A stretch of 58,737 nucleotides of DNA, taken from assembly GCF_947494025.1 (NCBI RefSeq), contig NZ_CANLTQ010000017.1, positions 1 through 58,737 of the forward strand. Reading direction: 5' to 3'. The notes under the pieces are model-generated. The model searched no databases, was not told where the DNA came from, and worked only from the letters and a program-made list of their open reading frames with translations. This document shows positions 46,014 to 57,194 of the stretch, one piece after another (within the stretch, counting starts at the first letter, position 1; each line of letters opens with the position of its first letter). Made by a program: the position numbers and the translations under genes. Source of the stretch: an uncultured Jannaschia sp. (GTDB lineage Bacteria > Pseudomonadota > Alphaproteobacteria > Rhodobacterales > Rhodobacteraceae).

Positions 46014-46876
46014 CCCAGGCGCATCATTTCGACGAGCGAATCTGCACGCTGGGCGAAGGTCCACTCTGGCATCCGTTGCGGAAGCAGCTCTTCTGGTTCG
46101 ACATCACCGCCGCCCGCATGCTGTCGCGGACCGCGGCGGGACCACTCGAATGGCAATGGGACGAGATGGTTTCCGCCGGGGGCTGGGTCGACGAAACGAC
46201 CCTGCTCGTTGCGGGCGAGACCGGGCTGTGGCGCTTCGATATCGAAACCGGCGCGCAGGAGCGGATCGCGCCCGTGGAGGCCGATATCGGGGCAACACGG
46301 TCCAACGATGGCCGCGCCGATCCGCTCGGGGGTTTCTGGATCGGCACGATGGGCAAGAACGCCGAACCGGGGGTCGGCGCGATCTACCGCTACTTCCGGG
46401 GCGAGGTCCGCCAACTCTTCCGCGATATCACGATTCCGAACGCGATCTGCTTCGCGCCAAACGGGGACACGGCCTATTTCGCCGACACCGCCAAGGGTAC
46501 CATCTGGACGCAGCAGATCGACCGGGCGGGCTGGCCCTCGGGAAAGCCCGAGATCTTCGCCGACTTCTCCGGCGTGGGGCTGAACCCCGACGGCGCGGTC
46601 TGCGACGCGGAGGGCAATCTCTGGGTTGCGCAATGGGGTGGCTGGCGCGTGGCGTGTCACGGACCGGACGGAAGGTTCCGTGCGGCGCTCGATTGCGGCG
46701 CGGCGCATGTCACCTGCCCCGCCTTCGGCGGTGCCGACCTGCGCTCCATGTACGTGACCTCGGCGACGCAGGGTCTGGCCGACGGCGCGCTCGAGCATCA
46801 ACCGGGAGGCGGCTACACCTGGGTCGCGACCGACATGCCCGTTCAGGGACAGTCGGAACACCGCGTCATCCTTTGA
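46010..46876 (+). CDS. SMP-30/gluconolactonase family sugar lactonase
   Basis: A 288-residue six-bladed beta-propeller. The metal-binding Glu is in LGEGPLWHP, the Asn and Asp in SNDGRADPLGGFWIGTM and PNAICFAPNGDTAYFADT, and LNPDGAVCDAEGNLWVAQWGG closes the site. Such enzymes hydrolyse aldonolactones, so this would open the lactone made by the SDR. It overlaps dgoA by 4 bases and completes the operon. It ends 7 bases from the convergent H-type lectin gene. Confidence 0.92.
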   Translation: MTQAHHFDERICTLGEGPLWHPLRKQLFWFDITAARMLSRTAAGPLEWQWDEMVSAGGWVDETTLLVAGETGLWRFDIETGAQERIAPVEADIGATRSNDGRADPLGGFWIGTMGKNAEPGVGAIYRYFRGEVRQLFRDITIPNAICFAPNGDTAYFADTAKGTIWTQQIDRAGWPSGKPEIFADFSGVGLNPDGAVCDAEGNLWVAQWGGWRVACHGPDGRFRAALDCGAAHVTCPAFGGADLRSMYVTSATQGLADGALEHQPGGGYTWVATDMPVQGQSEHRVIL

Positions 46877-46883
46877 TGCTATT

Positions 46884-47255
46884 CTAGTCGACGTCCCACT
46901 CGTCTTCGCCCCGCACCTCGCCGATCGCGGTCCAGTCGGCCCGGATGCGGGCGATCCGTGTATCGCCCCAGGTCCGCAGCACGAGATCGAAGCCGGACAG
47001 GTCGACCGTGGCATGACTCAGATCGGCCCGGGCGTTGGTGGGCGCGTCGATGTCGAACATCGCAAGGGCGGTCATCACCGCGGGCGGCGTCTTGAAGGGC
47101 GTGTCGAAGGCGACGCGACGCCGGACCTCGCGCGGGCCGCGACCGGTCCACATCTCGCCGCCGTCCTCGAAATGGGAGAACAGAATCTCGCTGCCCTGAC
47201 AGATCCCGATGAGGTGGTTCTGAAGCTTGCGCACCGCGTCCGATCTCTCAGCCAT
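46884..47255 (-). CDS. H-type lectin domain protein
   Basis: A 123-residue cytoplasmic-looking protein. A short coiled N-terminus (ERSDAVRKLQNHLIGICQGSE) leads into an H-type lectin domain: LFSHFEDGGEMWTGRGPREV, VAFDTPFKTPPAVMTAL, DIDAPTNARADL, and the closing GFDLVLRTWGDTRIARIRADW. H-lectins form trimers or hexamers that bind GalNAc in snails, slime moulds and others; bacterial roles are not defined. There is no signal peptide, so an extracellular role is not indicated. It follows the atpC terminator on the same strand. Confidence 0.85.
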   Translation of the reverse strand: MAERSDAVRKLQNHLIGICQGSEILFSHFEDGGEMWTGRGPREVRRRVAFDTPFKTPPAVMTALAMFDIDAPTNARADLSHATVDLSGFDLVLRTWGDTRIARIRADWTAIGEVRGEDEWDVD

Positions 47256-47309
47256 CCCTGCGATGGCGGGCCAGCCATCCGATACCGACGGAGGGGTATC
47301 GAAATGGTA

Positions 47310-47337
47310 AAGGCCCCGGATGTGAGTCCGGGGCCTT
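47310..47337 (-). terminator. terminator of the F1 ATP synthase operon
   Basis: An 11-bp perfect stem, AAGGCCCCGGA / TCCGGGGCCTT, with a six-base loop, lies 23 bases after the atpC stop (minus strand). The T run after the stem on that strand is short (TTACCATTT). It separates the atp operon from the H-type lectin gene. Confidence 0.7.
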
Positions 47338-47359
47338 CCGTCGATCCCGCGGGCCCTGC

Positions 47360-47767
47360 CTAGAGATTGGCCTGGTTCGAGTTCAGACCGATATGGCCAC
47401 CCATCGCGACCATGTCCGCAAGCAACTTGGCCGCCGAATCCACACCGTCCTCGGGGGCCTCGGAGTGCGCCCGATGCGCCTCCGCGACCCAATCGTCGAA
47501 CAACTCCTGCGTGACGTCGTCGACATGACGCGCGCGTTCGGCAAGCACGATGACGCCCGCGCCGATCTCGGCGAAGCCGCCGGTCACGGCATAGCTCTCC
47601 TCGCCGTTCGGCCCTTCGACCGTCAGGATGCCGGGACGCAGGGAGGTGATGGTCGGCGCGTGGTCGGCCATCGCGGTCAGGTCCCCGTCCGCGCCGGGGA
47701 TGCGGACGGCACGGGCATCGTCCACCGATGCCAGCCGCCGCTCGGGTGAGACCAGTTCGAACCGCAT
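47360..47767 (-). CDS. atpC: ATP synthase F1 subunit epsilon
   Basis: The central-stalk regulatory subunit, 135 residues. The N-terminal beta-sandwich begins [28 protein letters not shown], with [16 protein letters not shown] following; the C-terminal helices are shorter than in some families and the end ([14 protein letters not shown]) is Gly/Asn-rich. Last gene of the F1 operon, 3 bases after atpD. Confidence 0.94.
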   Translation of the reverse strand: MRFELVSPERRLASVDDARAVRIPGADGDLTAMADHAPTITSLRPGILTVEGPNGEESYAVTGGFAEIGAGVIVLAERARHVDDVTQELFDDWVAEAHRAHSEAPEDGVDSAAKLLADMVAMGGHIGLNSNQANL

Positions 47768-47770
47768 GGC

Positions 47771-49231
<1,461 letters not shown>

Positions 49232-49395
49232 CTATAAAGCTGCGATGTCGCGCGGGGCCGGACACGGGTTCTGGCCCGCATCCGTTCCGCGCCCCGTCAT
49301 CCGGTTCCCCGGCATGCACCGGACGCCGCCCGTGCGGGCGGGACGCCGCGATCCGAAGGCGTCGATCGGACGACCGGACGGATCGCGGCCCGGCA

Positions 49396-50274
49396 TCAAA
49401 GCGCCTCGGCTCCCGAGATGATCTCGATCAGCTCGTTCGTGATCACCGCCTGCCGCGAGCGATTGAACTCGATCGTCAGCTTGTCGATCATCTCGCCCGC
49501 GTTGCGCGTCGCGCTGTCCATCGCGGACATGCGCGCGCCCTGCTCGGAAGCGCCGTTTTCGAGAAGCGCCGCGAAGATCTGCGTCGCAACCGCGCGCGGC
49601 AGCAGGTCGGCGAGGAGCGCCTCCTCCCCCGGCTCGTAGTCATAAAGGTTGGACGCACCGGCGCCCTCCTCGGGGGCATCGAACTTCACCGGGACGATCT
49701 GCTGCGCGGTCGGGTCCTGCGAGATCACCGTATTGAACTTCGAGAAGAAGATCGTCGCGACGTCGAACTCGCCCGCCTCGAAGCGCTTGAGCACGTCCGC
49801 CGCGATCGCCGAGGCGTCGCCGTAACCGATCCGCTTCACCTCCGTCAGATCGACGTGATCGACGAAGTACTGGCCGTAGTTCCGCCGCATCGACTCCCGG
49901 CCCTTCTTGCCGACAGTGATGATCTTCACCGTCTTGCCCTCGGCGACGAGCTTGTCAGCCCGCTGCTTGGCGAGCTTGGCGATGTTGGCGTTGAAGCCGC
50001 CGCACAATCCGCGTTCCGCCGTCATCACGACGAGCAGATGCGTCTGGTCCGCGCCGGTCCCGGTCAGGAGCCTCGGCGCGGTATCGCTGCCGCCCGCAGA
50101 GGCGGCGAGCTGACCCATCACGGCATTGAAGCGCTCGGTATAAGGACGCGCCGCTTCCGCCGCGTCCTGCGCCCGGCGCAACTTCGCCGCCGCGACCATC
50201 TGCATGGCCTTGGTGATCTTGCGGGTCGACTTGACCGACGCGATGCGGTTCTTGAGATCCTTCAGAGAAGGCAT
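49396..50274 (-). CDS. atpG: ATP synthase F1 subunit gamma
   Basis: The rotating central shaft, 292 residues. It begins with the coiled N-terminus [35 protein letters not shown], has the [16 protein letters not shown] block in the middle, and ends with the conserved [39 protein letters not shown] helix. It lies 11 bases after atpA. Confidence 0.97.
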   Translation of the reverse strand: MPSLKDLKNRIASVKSTRKITKAMQMVAAAKLRRAQDAAEAARPYTERFNAVMGQLAASAGGSDTAPRLLTGTGADQTHLLVVMTAERGLCGGFNANIAKLAKQRADKLVAEGKTVKIITVGKKGRESMRRNYGQYFVDHVDLTEVKRIGYGDASAIAADVLKRFEAGEFDVATIFFSKFNTVISQDPTAQQIVPVKFDAPEEGAGASNLYDYEPGEEALLADLLPRAVATQIFAALLENGASEQGARMSAMDSATRNAGEMIDKLTIEFNRSRQAVITNELIEIISGAEAL

Positions 50275-50285
50275 GGAGGGCCCCC

Positions 50286-51824
50286 TTAGCCGAAGCTCTT
50301 GGCGTAATCGTCGATCGCCGCCTTGATCTTGTCCTCGGCCTCGCCCTTCACCTTCGGATCCTCCCGGGTGATATAGTCGAGGACGTCCTTCGCGGGACCG
50401 CGCAGATGCTTCAGGAGCCCGTCCTCCCAGCGGCCCACATCCTTCACGTCGACCTTGTCGAGATAACCGTTCGTGCCGGCATAGATGACGCAGACGATCT
50501 CGGCGTTGGTCAGCGGGGAGTATTGCGGCTGCTTCATGAGCTCGGTCAGGCGCGCGCCGCGCGACAGGAGTCGCTGAGTGGACGGGTCGAGGTCGGAGCC
50601 GAACTGCGCGAAGGCAGCCATCTCGCGGTATTGCGCGAGCGACAGCTTCACGGGACCGGCGACGGACTTCATGGCATTCGTCTGCGCCGAGGAACCCACG
50701 CGGGAAACCGACAGACCGGTGTTCACGGCCGGACGGATGCCCTGGTAGAACAGCTCCGTCTCGAGGAAGATCTGGCCGTCGGTGATCGAGATCACGTTGG
50801 TCGGGATGAACGCGGACACGTCGCCGCCCTGCGTCTCGATGATCGGCAGCGCGGTGAGCGAGCCCGAGCCGTTATCGGCGTTCAGCTTGGCCGAACGCTC
50901 GAGGAGGCGCGAGTGCAGGTAGAACACGTCGCCGGGATAGGCTTCGCGGCCAGGCGGACGACGCAGCAGGAGCGACATCTGACGGTAGGCCACGGCCTGC
51001 TTCGAGAGATCGTCGTAGACGATGAGCGCGTGCCTGCCGTTGTCGCGGAAATACTCGGCCATCGCGGTCGCGGCATAGGGCGCGAGGAACTGCATCGGCG
51101 CCGGGTCGGAGGCGGTTGCGGCGACGACGATGGAGTAATCGATCGCCCCCGATTCCTCGAGCCGCTTCACGAGCTGCGCGACGGTGGAGCGCTTCTGGCC
51201 CACGGCGACGTAGATGCAGTAGAGCTTCTTCGACTCGTCGTCGCCGGCGGCGTCGTTGTAGCTTTTCTGGTTGAGGATCGTGTCCATCGCGACGGCGGAC
51301 TTGCCGGTCTGGCGGTCGCCGATGATGAGTTCGCGCTGCCCACGGCCGATCGGGATCATCGCGTCGACCGCTTTCAGACCAGTGGCCATCGGCTCGTGGA
51401 CGGATTGACGCGGGATGATGCCCGGCGCCTTCACGTCCGCCACGCGACGCTCCGTGGCCTCGATCGGCCCTTTGCCGTCGAGCGGATTGCCGAGGCCGTC
51501 GACGACGCGACCGAGAAGCCCCTCGCCTGCCGGAACGTCCACGATGGAGTTCGTGCGCTTGACGGTGTCGCCTTCCTTGATGCCGCCGTCCGGCCCGAAG
51601 ATGACGACGCCCACGTTGTCGCTCTCGAGGTTGAGGGCCATGCCCTGCAGGCCGCCCGGGAACTCGACCATCTCGCCGGCCTTGACGTTGTCGAGCCCGT
51701 AGACCCGCGCGATCCCGTCGCCCACCGACAAGACGCGGCCAACCTCCGCGACCTCGGCTTCCTGGCCGAAGTTCTTTATCTGGTCCTTGAGGATCGCGGA
51801 GATTTCCGCAGCCTGGATCGCCAT
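50286..51824 (-). CDS. atpA: ATP synthase F1 subunit alpha
   Basis: The non-catalytic nucleotide-binding subunit, 512 residues, the normal length. It begins [20 protein letters not shown] and has the P-loop in [15 protein letters not shown], the arginine finger in [12 protein letters not shown] and the usual [22 protein letters not shown] signature. Its ATG overlaps the atpH stop by one base (TAATG). Confidence 0.98.
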   Translation of the reverse strand: MAIQAAEISAILKDQIKNFGQEAEVAEVGRVLSVGDGIARVYGLDNVKAGEMVEFPGGLQGMALNLESDNVGVVIFGPDGGIKEGDTVKRTNSIVDVPAGEGLLGRVVDGLGNPLDGKGPIEATERRVADVKAPGIIPRQSVHEPMATGLKAVDAMIPIGRGQRELIIGDRQTGKSAVAMDTILNQKSYNDAAGDDESKKLYCIYVAVGQKRSTVAQLVKRLEESGAIDYSIVVAATASDPAPMQFLAPYAATAMAEYFRDNGRHALIVYDDLSKQAVAYRQMSLLLRRPPGREAYPGDVFYLHSRLLERSAKLNADNGSGSLTALPIIETQGGDVSAFIPTNVISITDGQIFLETELFYQGIRPAVNTGLSVSRVGSSAQTNAMKSVAGPVKLSLAQYREMAAFAQFGSDLDPSTQRLLSRGARLTELMKQPQYSPLTNAEIVCVIYAGTNGYLDKVDVKDVGRWEDGLLKHLRGPAKDVLDYITREDPKVKGEAEDKIKAAIDDYAKSFG

Positions 51825-52384
51825 TACCGAACCTCTTTCATCGTATTCTGGAGTGCGTTGAGCTTCGCGCGGACCGACATGTCGATCATCCGCGAGCCGA
51901 TCTTGACCACGAGACCGCCGATCAGGGCGTCGTCCACGGTTACGTCGAGCCGGACATCCTTGCCGGTCGATGACTTGAGCGCCTGAGCGAGCTTGCCGGC
52001 CTGCGCCTCGCTGAGCGCCTTGGCGGTGCGGACCTCGGCCGTGACCTCGCCACGCTCTTCGGACAGCATGCGCTTGAGGACAACAACCATGTTCGGCACG
52101 ACGAAAAGACGACGCTTGGAAGCCATGAGACGGAGCGTGTTCGACAGAACGTCGCCCAGTCCCATCTTCTGCGCCAGTGCCCCCAGGGCGGCGCCCTGCT
52201 CCTTGCGACTGACGAGCGGCGAGACGAGCACCCCGCGCAGATCCGAGGACGAACGGATCGCCTCGTCGAGCGCGGTCACGTCCGCCTCGAGTTTCGAGAG
52301 GGCGTCCCCCTCGCGGCTGAGCTCGAAGACGGCCTGCGCGTAACGCTGAGCTATCCCCGTCGAGATCGAAGCTGGTTCGGACAC
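51824..52384 (-). CDS. atpH: ATP synthase F1 subunit delta
   Basis: The stator subunit that links the b/b' stalk to the F1 head (OSCP-like), 186 residues. It begins [22 protein letters not shown] and ends with the family signature [29 protein letters not shown]. The GTG at 52384 is preferred because it gives the 186-residue length and N-terminus of homologues; another GTG two codons upstream is open. The first gene of the F1 operon, with an ample upstream region (52385-52665) shared with a divergent membrane protein gene. Confidence 0.95.
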   Translation of the reverse strand: MSEPASISTGIAQRYAQAVFELSREGDALSKLEADVTALDEAIRSSSDLRGVLVSPLVSRKEQGAALGALAQKMGLGDVLSNTLRLMASKRRLFVVPNMVVVLKRMLSEERGEVTAEVRTAKALSEAQAGKLAQALKSSTGKDVRLDVTVDDALIGGLVVKIGSRMIDMSVRAKLNALQNTMKEVR

Positions 52385-52665
52385 GTCCACCCTTTCGACT
52401 GTCTTTCCGGCCCCCGAAATCTCCGGGATCGGCCCACGTCAGACCCAGCCCCAAAAGGGCCGGATCACGAAATCGCGCTCCCACTAGCAGAGGGGTCGGG
52501 ACCCTGCAACTGCGACCCTGGTCTTCGTTCGCCGTCGCCGCCACGTCGCGAGCCCGGGCTGTGCGACGTGAGGAAACCCTTACTCGAACGCGTCGCGGCT
52601 GGATGTTACCGAACGCTGTGAACGGTGCGCGCCGGAGGTCCGGCGAATCCGGGGGAAGTTGCGTC

Positions 52666-53004
52666 ATGTTACAGATGGTTCAGTCCGTCACGGCCCCGAC
52701 GCAGATCTGCGGCATCCTCGGCGCGACGCTCTACGTGACGAACTACGTCCTGCTAACCTTGCGCGTGCTGAGCCCCGCGACGATGCGCTATTTCGCGCTG
52801 AACCTCGCGGCTTCGCTGCTCGTGCTCTCGAGCGTCGTGCATGCTTTCAACGTCGCGACACTCGTGATTCAGGTCTTTTTCGTCGGCATCAGCGTCGTCG
52901 GCATCGTGACGCGGCTGCGGGGGCGGAGGACGCGACGCGTGCCGATGTCCGGCGCCAGGGTCCCGTCGACAATCGACGCCGGGCGGCCTGCCTCGACGGC
53001 CTAG
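52666..53004 (+). CDS. small membrane protein (CBU_0592 family)
   Basis: A 112-residue protein with three hydrophobic segments: [40 protein letters not shown] and [22 protein letters not shown], then a basic tail rich in Arg. The size and pattern fit the CBU_0592-like small membrane protein family, of unknown function. A GGGGGAAG site lies just upstream of the ATG at 52666. It is divergent from the F1 ATP synthase operon and its end overlaps the convergent methyltransferase gene by 4 bases. Confidence 0.75.
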   Translation: MLQMVQSVTAPTQICGILGATLYVTNYVLLTLRVLSPATMRYFALNLAASLLVLSSVVHAFNVATLVIQVFFVGISVVGIVTRLRGRRTRRVPMSGARVPSTIDAGRPASTA

Positions 53005-53768
53005 CGTTCCGCCGAACATCTTAGGACGCGGCCGGCGGTCGGCTCGGGCACGCCTTCGAGCACGCGGAGCGGACGGCGTACGCGTTCCGCAAGACCGTTG
53101 CGCGGTCGGGCCGGGACCTGCTTGGAGACCTCGAGCAGGATCACGCCACCTCCGCCCGAACGGGACAGCCGCTGCCCCATCCGCTCGATCATGCCGCCCG
53201 AGCGCAGCCAGAAGTTTCCCGTCGAGGGCGGTGCGAAGAGTGCGGCGGCATGGCGCTCCGGCACGAGCCCCGCGCCCTTCACCTGCGCCTCCAGCTGGCT
53301 CAGCGAATAGGGCCGTCCGTAGCCGAAGGGTGTCCGGTCCCGCCGCGCCCAGAGTCCGGTGCGGTTCGGCACGACAAACACGGCCCGGCCGCCCGGGCCG
53401 AGCACACGGGCGCATTCCTCCAGAAGCGCGGGCGGGTTCTCGGACGTCTCGAGCCCGTGCAGGACGACGAGCTTGTCGACCAGTCCCGTGTCGATGGGCC
53501 AGAGCGTCTCCTCCACCAGCGTGGAGACGTTCGCCATGCCTGCCGGCCAGTGCATGACGCCCTGCGGCGCGGGCATCAGGCCGATGACCCGCCGGGCCGC
53601 AGCGAGGTAGGGCCGCAGGAGAGGCACCGCGAACCCGAAGCCCGCCACGGTCTGCCCCTTCGCCTCCGGCCAGAGCGCGAGGAGACGGTCGCGGACGGCC
53701 TTCTGCGCCGCCCGGCCCAGCCGGGTCCGGTAGTAGAAATGCCGGAGATCCAGCACGTCGAGATGCAT
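53001..53768 (-). CDS. class I SAM-dependent methyltransferase-like protein
   Basis: A 255-residue protein related to SAM-dependent methyltransferases. It starts [34 protein letters not shown], then the nucleotide strand [17 protein letters not shown] in place of the classical GxGxG, and [44 protein letters not shown]. The degraded glycine loop means that SAM binding is likely but activity is not certain. It lies divergent to gloB, an arrangement seen in other Rhodobacteraceae, with 58 bp between starts. Confidence 0.85.
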   Translation of the reverse strand: MHLDVLDLRHFYYRTRLGRAAQKAVRDRLLALWPEAKGQTVAGFGFAVPLLRPYLAAARRVIGLMPAPQGVMHWPAGMANVSTLVEETLWPIDTGLVDKLVVLHGLETSENPPALLEECARVLGPGGRAVFVVPNRTGLWARRDRTPFGYGRPYSLSQLEAQVKGAGLVPERHAAALFAPPSTGNFWLRSGGMIERMGQRLSRSGGGGVILLEVSKQVPARPRNGLAERVRRPLRVLEGVPEPTAGRVLRCSAER

Positions 53769-53826
53769 GATCGGCGTTGCCCTTCGTGTTCGTCGTGGCA
53801 TGGTAGACCGAGCCACGGAGAATTGC

Positions 53827-54588
53827 ATGACCCTTGCCACCGACCTCGTGACGATCCCCTGCCTGCGCGACAATTACGCCTTTCTGTTCCGGTCCGGCGA
53901 CCGGGTCGCGGTCGTCGACGTGCCGGACGCCGCCCCGATCCGCGCCGAGCTCGACCGCCGCGGATGGCGCCTTACGGACATCCTTCTGACCCATCATCAC
54001 GACGATCATGTGCAGGGGGTGGCTGAATTGCGGGATGCAACGGGCGCCGAAGTTTGGGGCGCCGCCGCCGACGCGCATCGCCTGCCCCCGCTCGACCATG
54101 CGCTCGAACCCGGGGATACGTTCGCGGTCGGAAACGAGACGGCGCGGGTGATCGACGTGTCCGGCCACACGATCGGGCACATCGCCTACCTGTTCGACGG
54201 CGTGGCCTTCACCGGCGACAGCCTGATGGCCGCCGGATGCGGCCGGCTGTTCGAAGGCACCGCCGCGCAGATGCACGCCTCCCTCGCGCAATTCGCCGAC
54301 TTGCCGGATGCGACGTTGATCGCGTCGGGGCACGAATACACCGCCGCCAATCTGGCCTTCGCCAGAACACTTGAACCGGAGAGCGATTTCCTTATTTCTA
54401 GGATTACCGAGGTCGAAGGATTGCGTGAAAGGGGCCGTCCTTCCGTTCCGTCGACGCTCGGGGACGAGCGCAACACAAACCCGTTTCTCCGGGCTCATGT
54501 CGCTTCGATTAAAGCGGCGACCGGCACGGGCGGCGAACCCGATATCGAGACATTTGCCGCGGCCCGTGCCGCGAAGGACGCATTCTGA
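53827..54588 (+). CDS. gloB: hydroxyacylglutathione hydrolase (glyoxalase II)
   Basis: Hydrolyses S-lactoylglutathione to D-lactate and glutathione in methylglyoxal detoxification. The 253-residue MBL-fold protein has the binuclear metal motif [10 protein letters not shown], later ligands in [27 protein letters not shown] and [11 protein letters not shown], and the glyoxalase II C-terminal domain with [17 protein letters not shown]. The start ATG at 53827 gives the usual short N-terminus before [11 protein letters not shown]. Confidence 0.95.
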   Translation: MTLATDLVTIPCLRDNYAFLFRSGDRVAVVDVPDAAPIRAELDRRGWRLTDILLTHHHDDHVQGVAELRDATGAEVWGAAADAHRLPPLDHALEPGDTFAVGNETARVIDVSGHTIGHIAYLFDGVAFTGDSLMAAGCGRLFEGTAAQMHASLAQFADLPDATLIASGHEYTAANLAFARTLEPESDFLISRITEVEGLRERGRPSVPSTLGDERNTNPFLRAHVASIKAATGTGGEPDIETFAAARAAKDAF

Positions 54589-54654
54589 TGCGTATTCGCG
54601 GGGTGTTACCGGATAACAATCGGGTCATGGGCGGCGAAGCACGACAAAAAGGGG

Positions 54655-54735
54655 TTGAAGCCTTCGGGCCAACAACCAAAACTTAAAGAAACGCGGCCTA
54701 CAGTTCCGTTGACCGCAGACAGGCAGGAGAACATC
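54655..54735 (+). promoter_or_regulatory. candidate clpA promoter region with TTGAAG element
   Basis: The 147 bp between gloB and clpA contain TTGAAG at 54655, resembling the -35 of heat-shock sigma-32 promoters, followed by an AT-richer stretch (AACAACCAAAACTTAAAG). A CAGGAG ribosome site lies before the ATG at 54736. No close -10 match is visible, so heat-shock control is only a possibility. Confidence 0.25.
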
Positions 54736-57075
54736 ATGCCCTCGTTCTCGAACACCCTCGAACAAGCCATTCATGCGGCTCTCGCTCAGGCGAACGCTCG
54801 CCGGCACGAACTCGCGACCCTCGAGCACCTGTTGCTGGTTTTGATCGAGGAGCCCGACGCCGCCCGCGTCATGCAGGCCTGCGGCGTAAATCTCGACGAA
54901 CTCAAGCAGACGGTCGAGGAGTTCATCGAGGACGATCTGTCCACCCTCGTCACCGAGGTGGACGGCTCCGAAGCCGTGCCGACCGCCGCGTTCCAGCGGG
55001 TGATCCAACGCGCCGCGATCCACGTCCAGTCTTCGGGCCGGACCGAGGTGACGGGTGCCAACGTGCTCGTCGCGATCTTCGCAGAGCGTGAATCGAATGC
55101 GGCCTACTTCCTGCAGGAGCAGGACATGACACGCTACGACGCGGTCAACTTCATCGCGCACGGCGTCGCCAAGGATCCCGATTTCGGCGAACCCCGCCCC
55201 GTCCAGGGCTCCGACGAGGAGGCCGAAAGCTTCCAGGGCAATGCCGAGGCCAGCGGTCCGAATCCGTCGGAAAATCGCGAGAGCGCGCTCGCCAAGTATA
55301 CCGTCGACCTGAACCGCAAATCGGAGAAGGGCGACATCGACCCGCTCATCGGGCGTGCGCACGAGGTCGAGCGGGCGATCCAGGTGCTTTGCCGCCGGCG
55401 CAAGAACAATCCGCTTCTTGTGGGCGATCCGGGCGTGGGCAAGACCGCCATTGCCGAGGGTCTCGCCCGCAAGATCGTGCAGGGCGAAGTGCCCGAGGTG
55501 TTGTCCGGCGCGACGATCTACTCGCTCGACATGGGCGCGCTTCTGGCCGGCACCCGCTACCGCGGCGATTTCGAGGAGCGGCTGAAGGCCGTGGTGTCCG
55601 AGCTCGAGGAGCATCCGGACGCGGTCCTCTTCATCGACGAGATTCACACCGTGATCGGTGCCGGCGCCACGTCCGGCGGCGCGATGGACGCGTCGAACCT
55701 TCTGAAGCCGGCACTGGCGGGCGGCAAGCTGCGCACGATGGGCTCCACGACTTACAAGGAGTTCCGCCAGCACTTCGAGAAGGACCGCGCCCTGTCGCGC
55801 CGGTTCCAAAAGATCGACGTCAACGAGCCATCGGTCGAGGACACGGTCAAGATCCTGAAGGGCGTGAAGTCCTATTTCGAGGATCACCATTCGATCAAGT
55901 ACACCGCCGAGGCGATCAAGACCGCGGTAGAACTGTCGGCGCGCTACATCAACGACCGGAAGCTGCCGGACAAGGCGATCGACGTGATCGACGAGGCCGG
56001 CGCCGCGCAGGCGCTCGTTCCGGATTCGCGTCGTCGCAAGACCATCGGAACCAAGGAGATCGAGGCGGTCGTCGCCAAGATCGCCCGCATCCCGCCCAAG
56101 AACGTCTCGAAGGACGATGCCGAGGTGCTGCGCGACCTGGAAGGCTCGCTCAAGCGCGTCGTGTTCGGCCAGGATCCGGCTATCGAGGCGCTCAGCTCGG
56201 CGATCAAGCTGGCACGGGCCGGCTTGCGCGAGCCCGAGAAGCCGATTGGCAACTACCTTTTTGCGGGGCCCACGGGCGTCGGCAAGACCGAGGTTGCCAA
56301 CCAGCTTGCCGGCACGCTCGGCGTCGAGATGCTTCGCTTCGACATGTCGGAATACATGGAGAAGCACGCGGTCTCCCGCCTGATCGGCGCGCCTCCGGGC
56401 TATGTCGGCTTCGACCAGGGCGGCATGCTTACCGACGGGGTGGACCAGCATCCGCATTGCGTCCTGCTGCTCGACGAGATCGAGAAGGCGCATCCGGACG
56501 TGTTCAACATCCTCCTGCAGGTGATGGACCACGGCAAGCTGACCGACCATAACGGGCGGTCCGTGGACTTCCGCAACGTGATCCTGATCATGACCTCGAA
56601 TGCCGGCGCCTCCGACGCCGCACGGGCCGCCATCGGGTTCGGCCGCGACCGCCGCGAAGGCGAGGACACGGCCGCGATCGAGCGGACCTTCACGCCGGAG
56701 TTCCGCAACCGTCTCGACGCGATCATCAGCTTCGCGCCGCTGCCGAAAGACACGATCCTGCAAGTGGTCGAAAAGTTCGTGCTGCAACTCGAAGCGCAGC
56801 TCATGGATCGTGGCGTGTCGATCGAGCTCACCCGCGCGGCAGCCGAATGGATCGCCGACAAGGGTTACGACGACAAGATGGGCGCGCGCCCCCTGTCCCG
56901 CGTGATTCAGGAGCACATCAAGAAGCCACTGGCGGAAGAATTGCTTTTCGGCAAGCTGGCCAAGGGCGGCGTCGTCAAGGTCGGCGTCAGGGACGGCGAG
57001 CTGGATCTGCGTATCGACGAGCCGGGGCCTTCCAAGATCGCGAACAAGCGCCCGCCCCTGCTGACCGCAGACTGA
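54736..57075 (+). CDS. clpA: ATP-dependent Clp protease ATP-binding subunit ClpA
   Basis: The AAA+ unfoldase that feeds ClpP. The 779-residue product has the N-domain (SNTLEQAIHAALAQANARRHE), first AAA+ module with GDPGVGKTAIAEGLA and LFIDEIHTVIGAG, and second module with FAGPTGVGKTEVANQLA and VLLLDEIEKAHPDVFNILLQ. The tail has GYDDKMGARPLSRVIQEHIKKPLAEELLFG. There is no ClpB middle coiled coil. It contains the IGL-type loop region for ClpP contact around residue 610 (AIGFGRD is near it). The adaptor clpS is not adjacent in this window. Confidence 0.97.
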   Translation: MPSFSNTLEQAIHAALAQANARRHELATLEHLLLVLIEEPDAARVMQACGVNLDELKQTVEEFIEDDLSTLVTEVDGSEAVPTAAFQRVIQRAAIHVQSSGRTEVTGANVLVAIFAERESNAAYFLQEQDMTRYDAVNFIAHGVAKDPDFGEPRPVQGSDEEAESFQGNAEASGPNPSENRESALAKYTVDLNRKSEKGDIDPLIGRAHEVERAIQVLCRRRKNNPLLVGDPGVGKTAIAEGLARKIVQGEVPEVLSGATIYSLDMGALLAGTRYRGDFEERLKAVVSELEEHPDAVLFIDEIHTVIGAGATSGGAMDASNLLKPALAGGKLRTMGSTTYKEFRQHFEKDRALSRRFQKIDVNEPSVEDTVKILKGVKSYFEDHHSIKYTAEAIKTAVELSARYINDRKLPDKAIDVIDEAGAAQALVPDSRRRKTIGTKEIEAVVAKIARIPPKNVSKDDAEVLRDLEGSLKRVVFGQDPAIEALSSAIKLARAGLREPEKPIGNYLFAGPTGVGKTEVANQLAGTLGVEMLRFDMSEYMEKHAVSRLIGAPPGYVGFDQGGMLTDGVDQHPHCVLLLDEIEKAHPDVFNILLQVMDHGKLTDHNGRSVDFRNVILIMTSNAGASDAARAAIGFGRDRREGEDTAAIERTFTPEFRNRLDAIISFAPLPKDTILQVVEKFVLQLEAQLMDRGVSIELTRAAAEWIADKGYDDKMGARPLSRVIQEHIKKPLAEELLFGKLAKGGVVKVGVRDGELDLRIDEPGPSKIANKRPPLLTAD

Positions 57076-57163
57076 TCGATCGCCTTCGGAAATGACGCAA
57101 GACCCCCGCTTTTCGGCGACGCATTCCGCTCCTGGGGACATAGAGAAAGCTGATAGCATTTTA

Positions 57164-57189
57164 GGCACTTCCGCTTTCGCGGGGGTGCC
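57164..57189. terminator. hairpin between clpA and the transposase-like gene
   Basis: GGCAC-CCCCGC-GAAA-GCGG-AA-GTGCC (minus-strand reading) forms a stem with an internal mismatch and a GNRA-type loop, five bases after the stop of the minus gene, and is followed by TAAAATGC. On the plus strand it is followed by TTCCTT. It probably stops transcription from both sides. Confidence 0.6.
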
Positions 57190-57194
57190 TTCCT

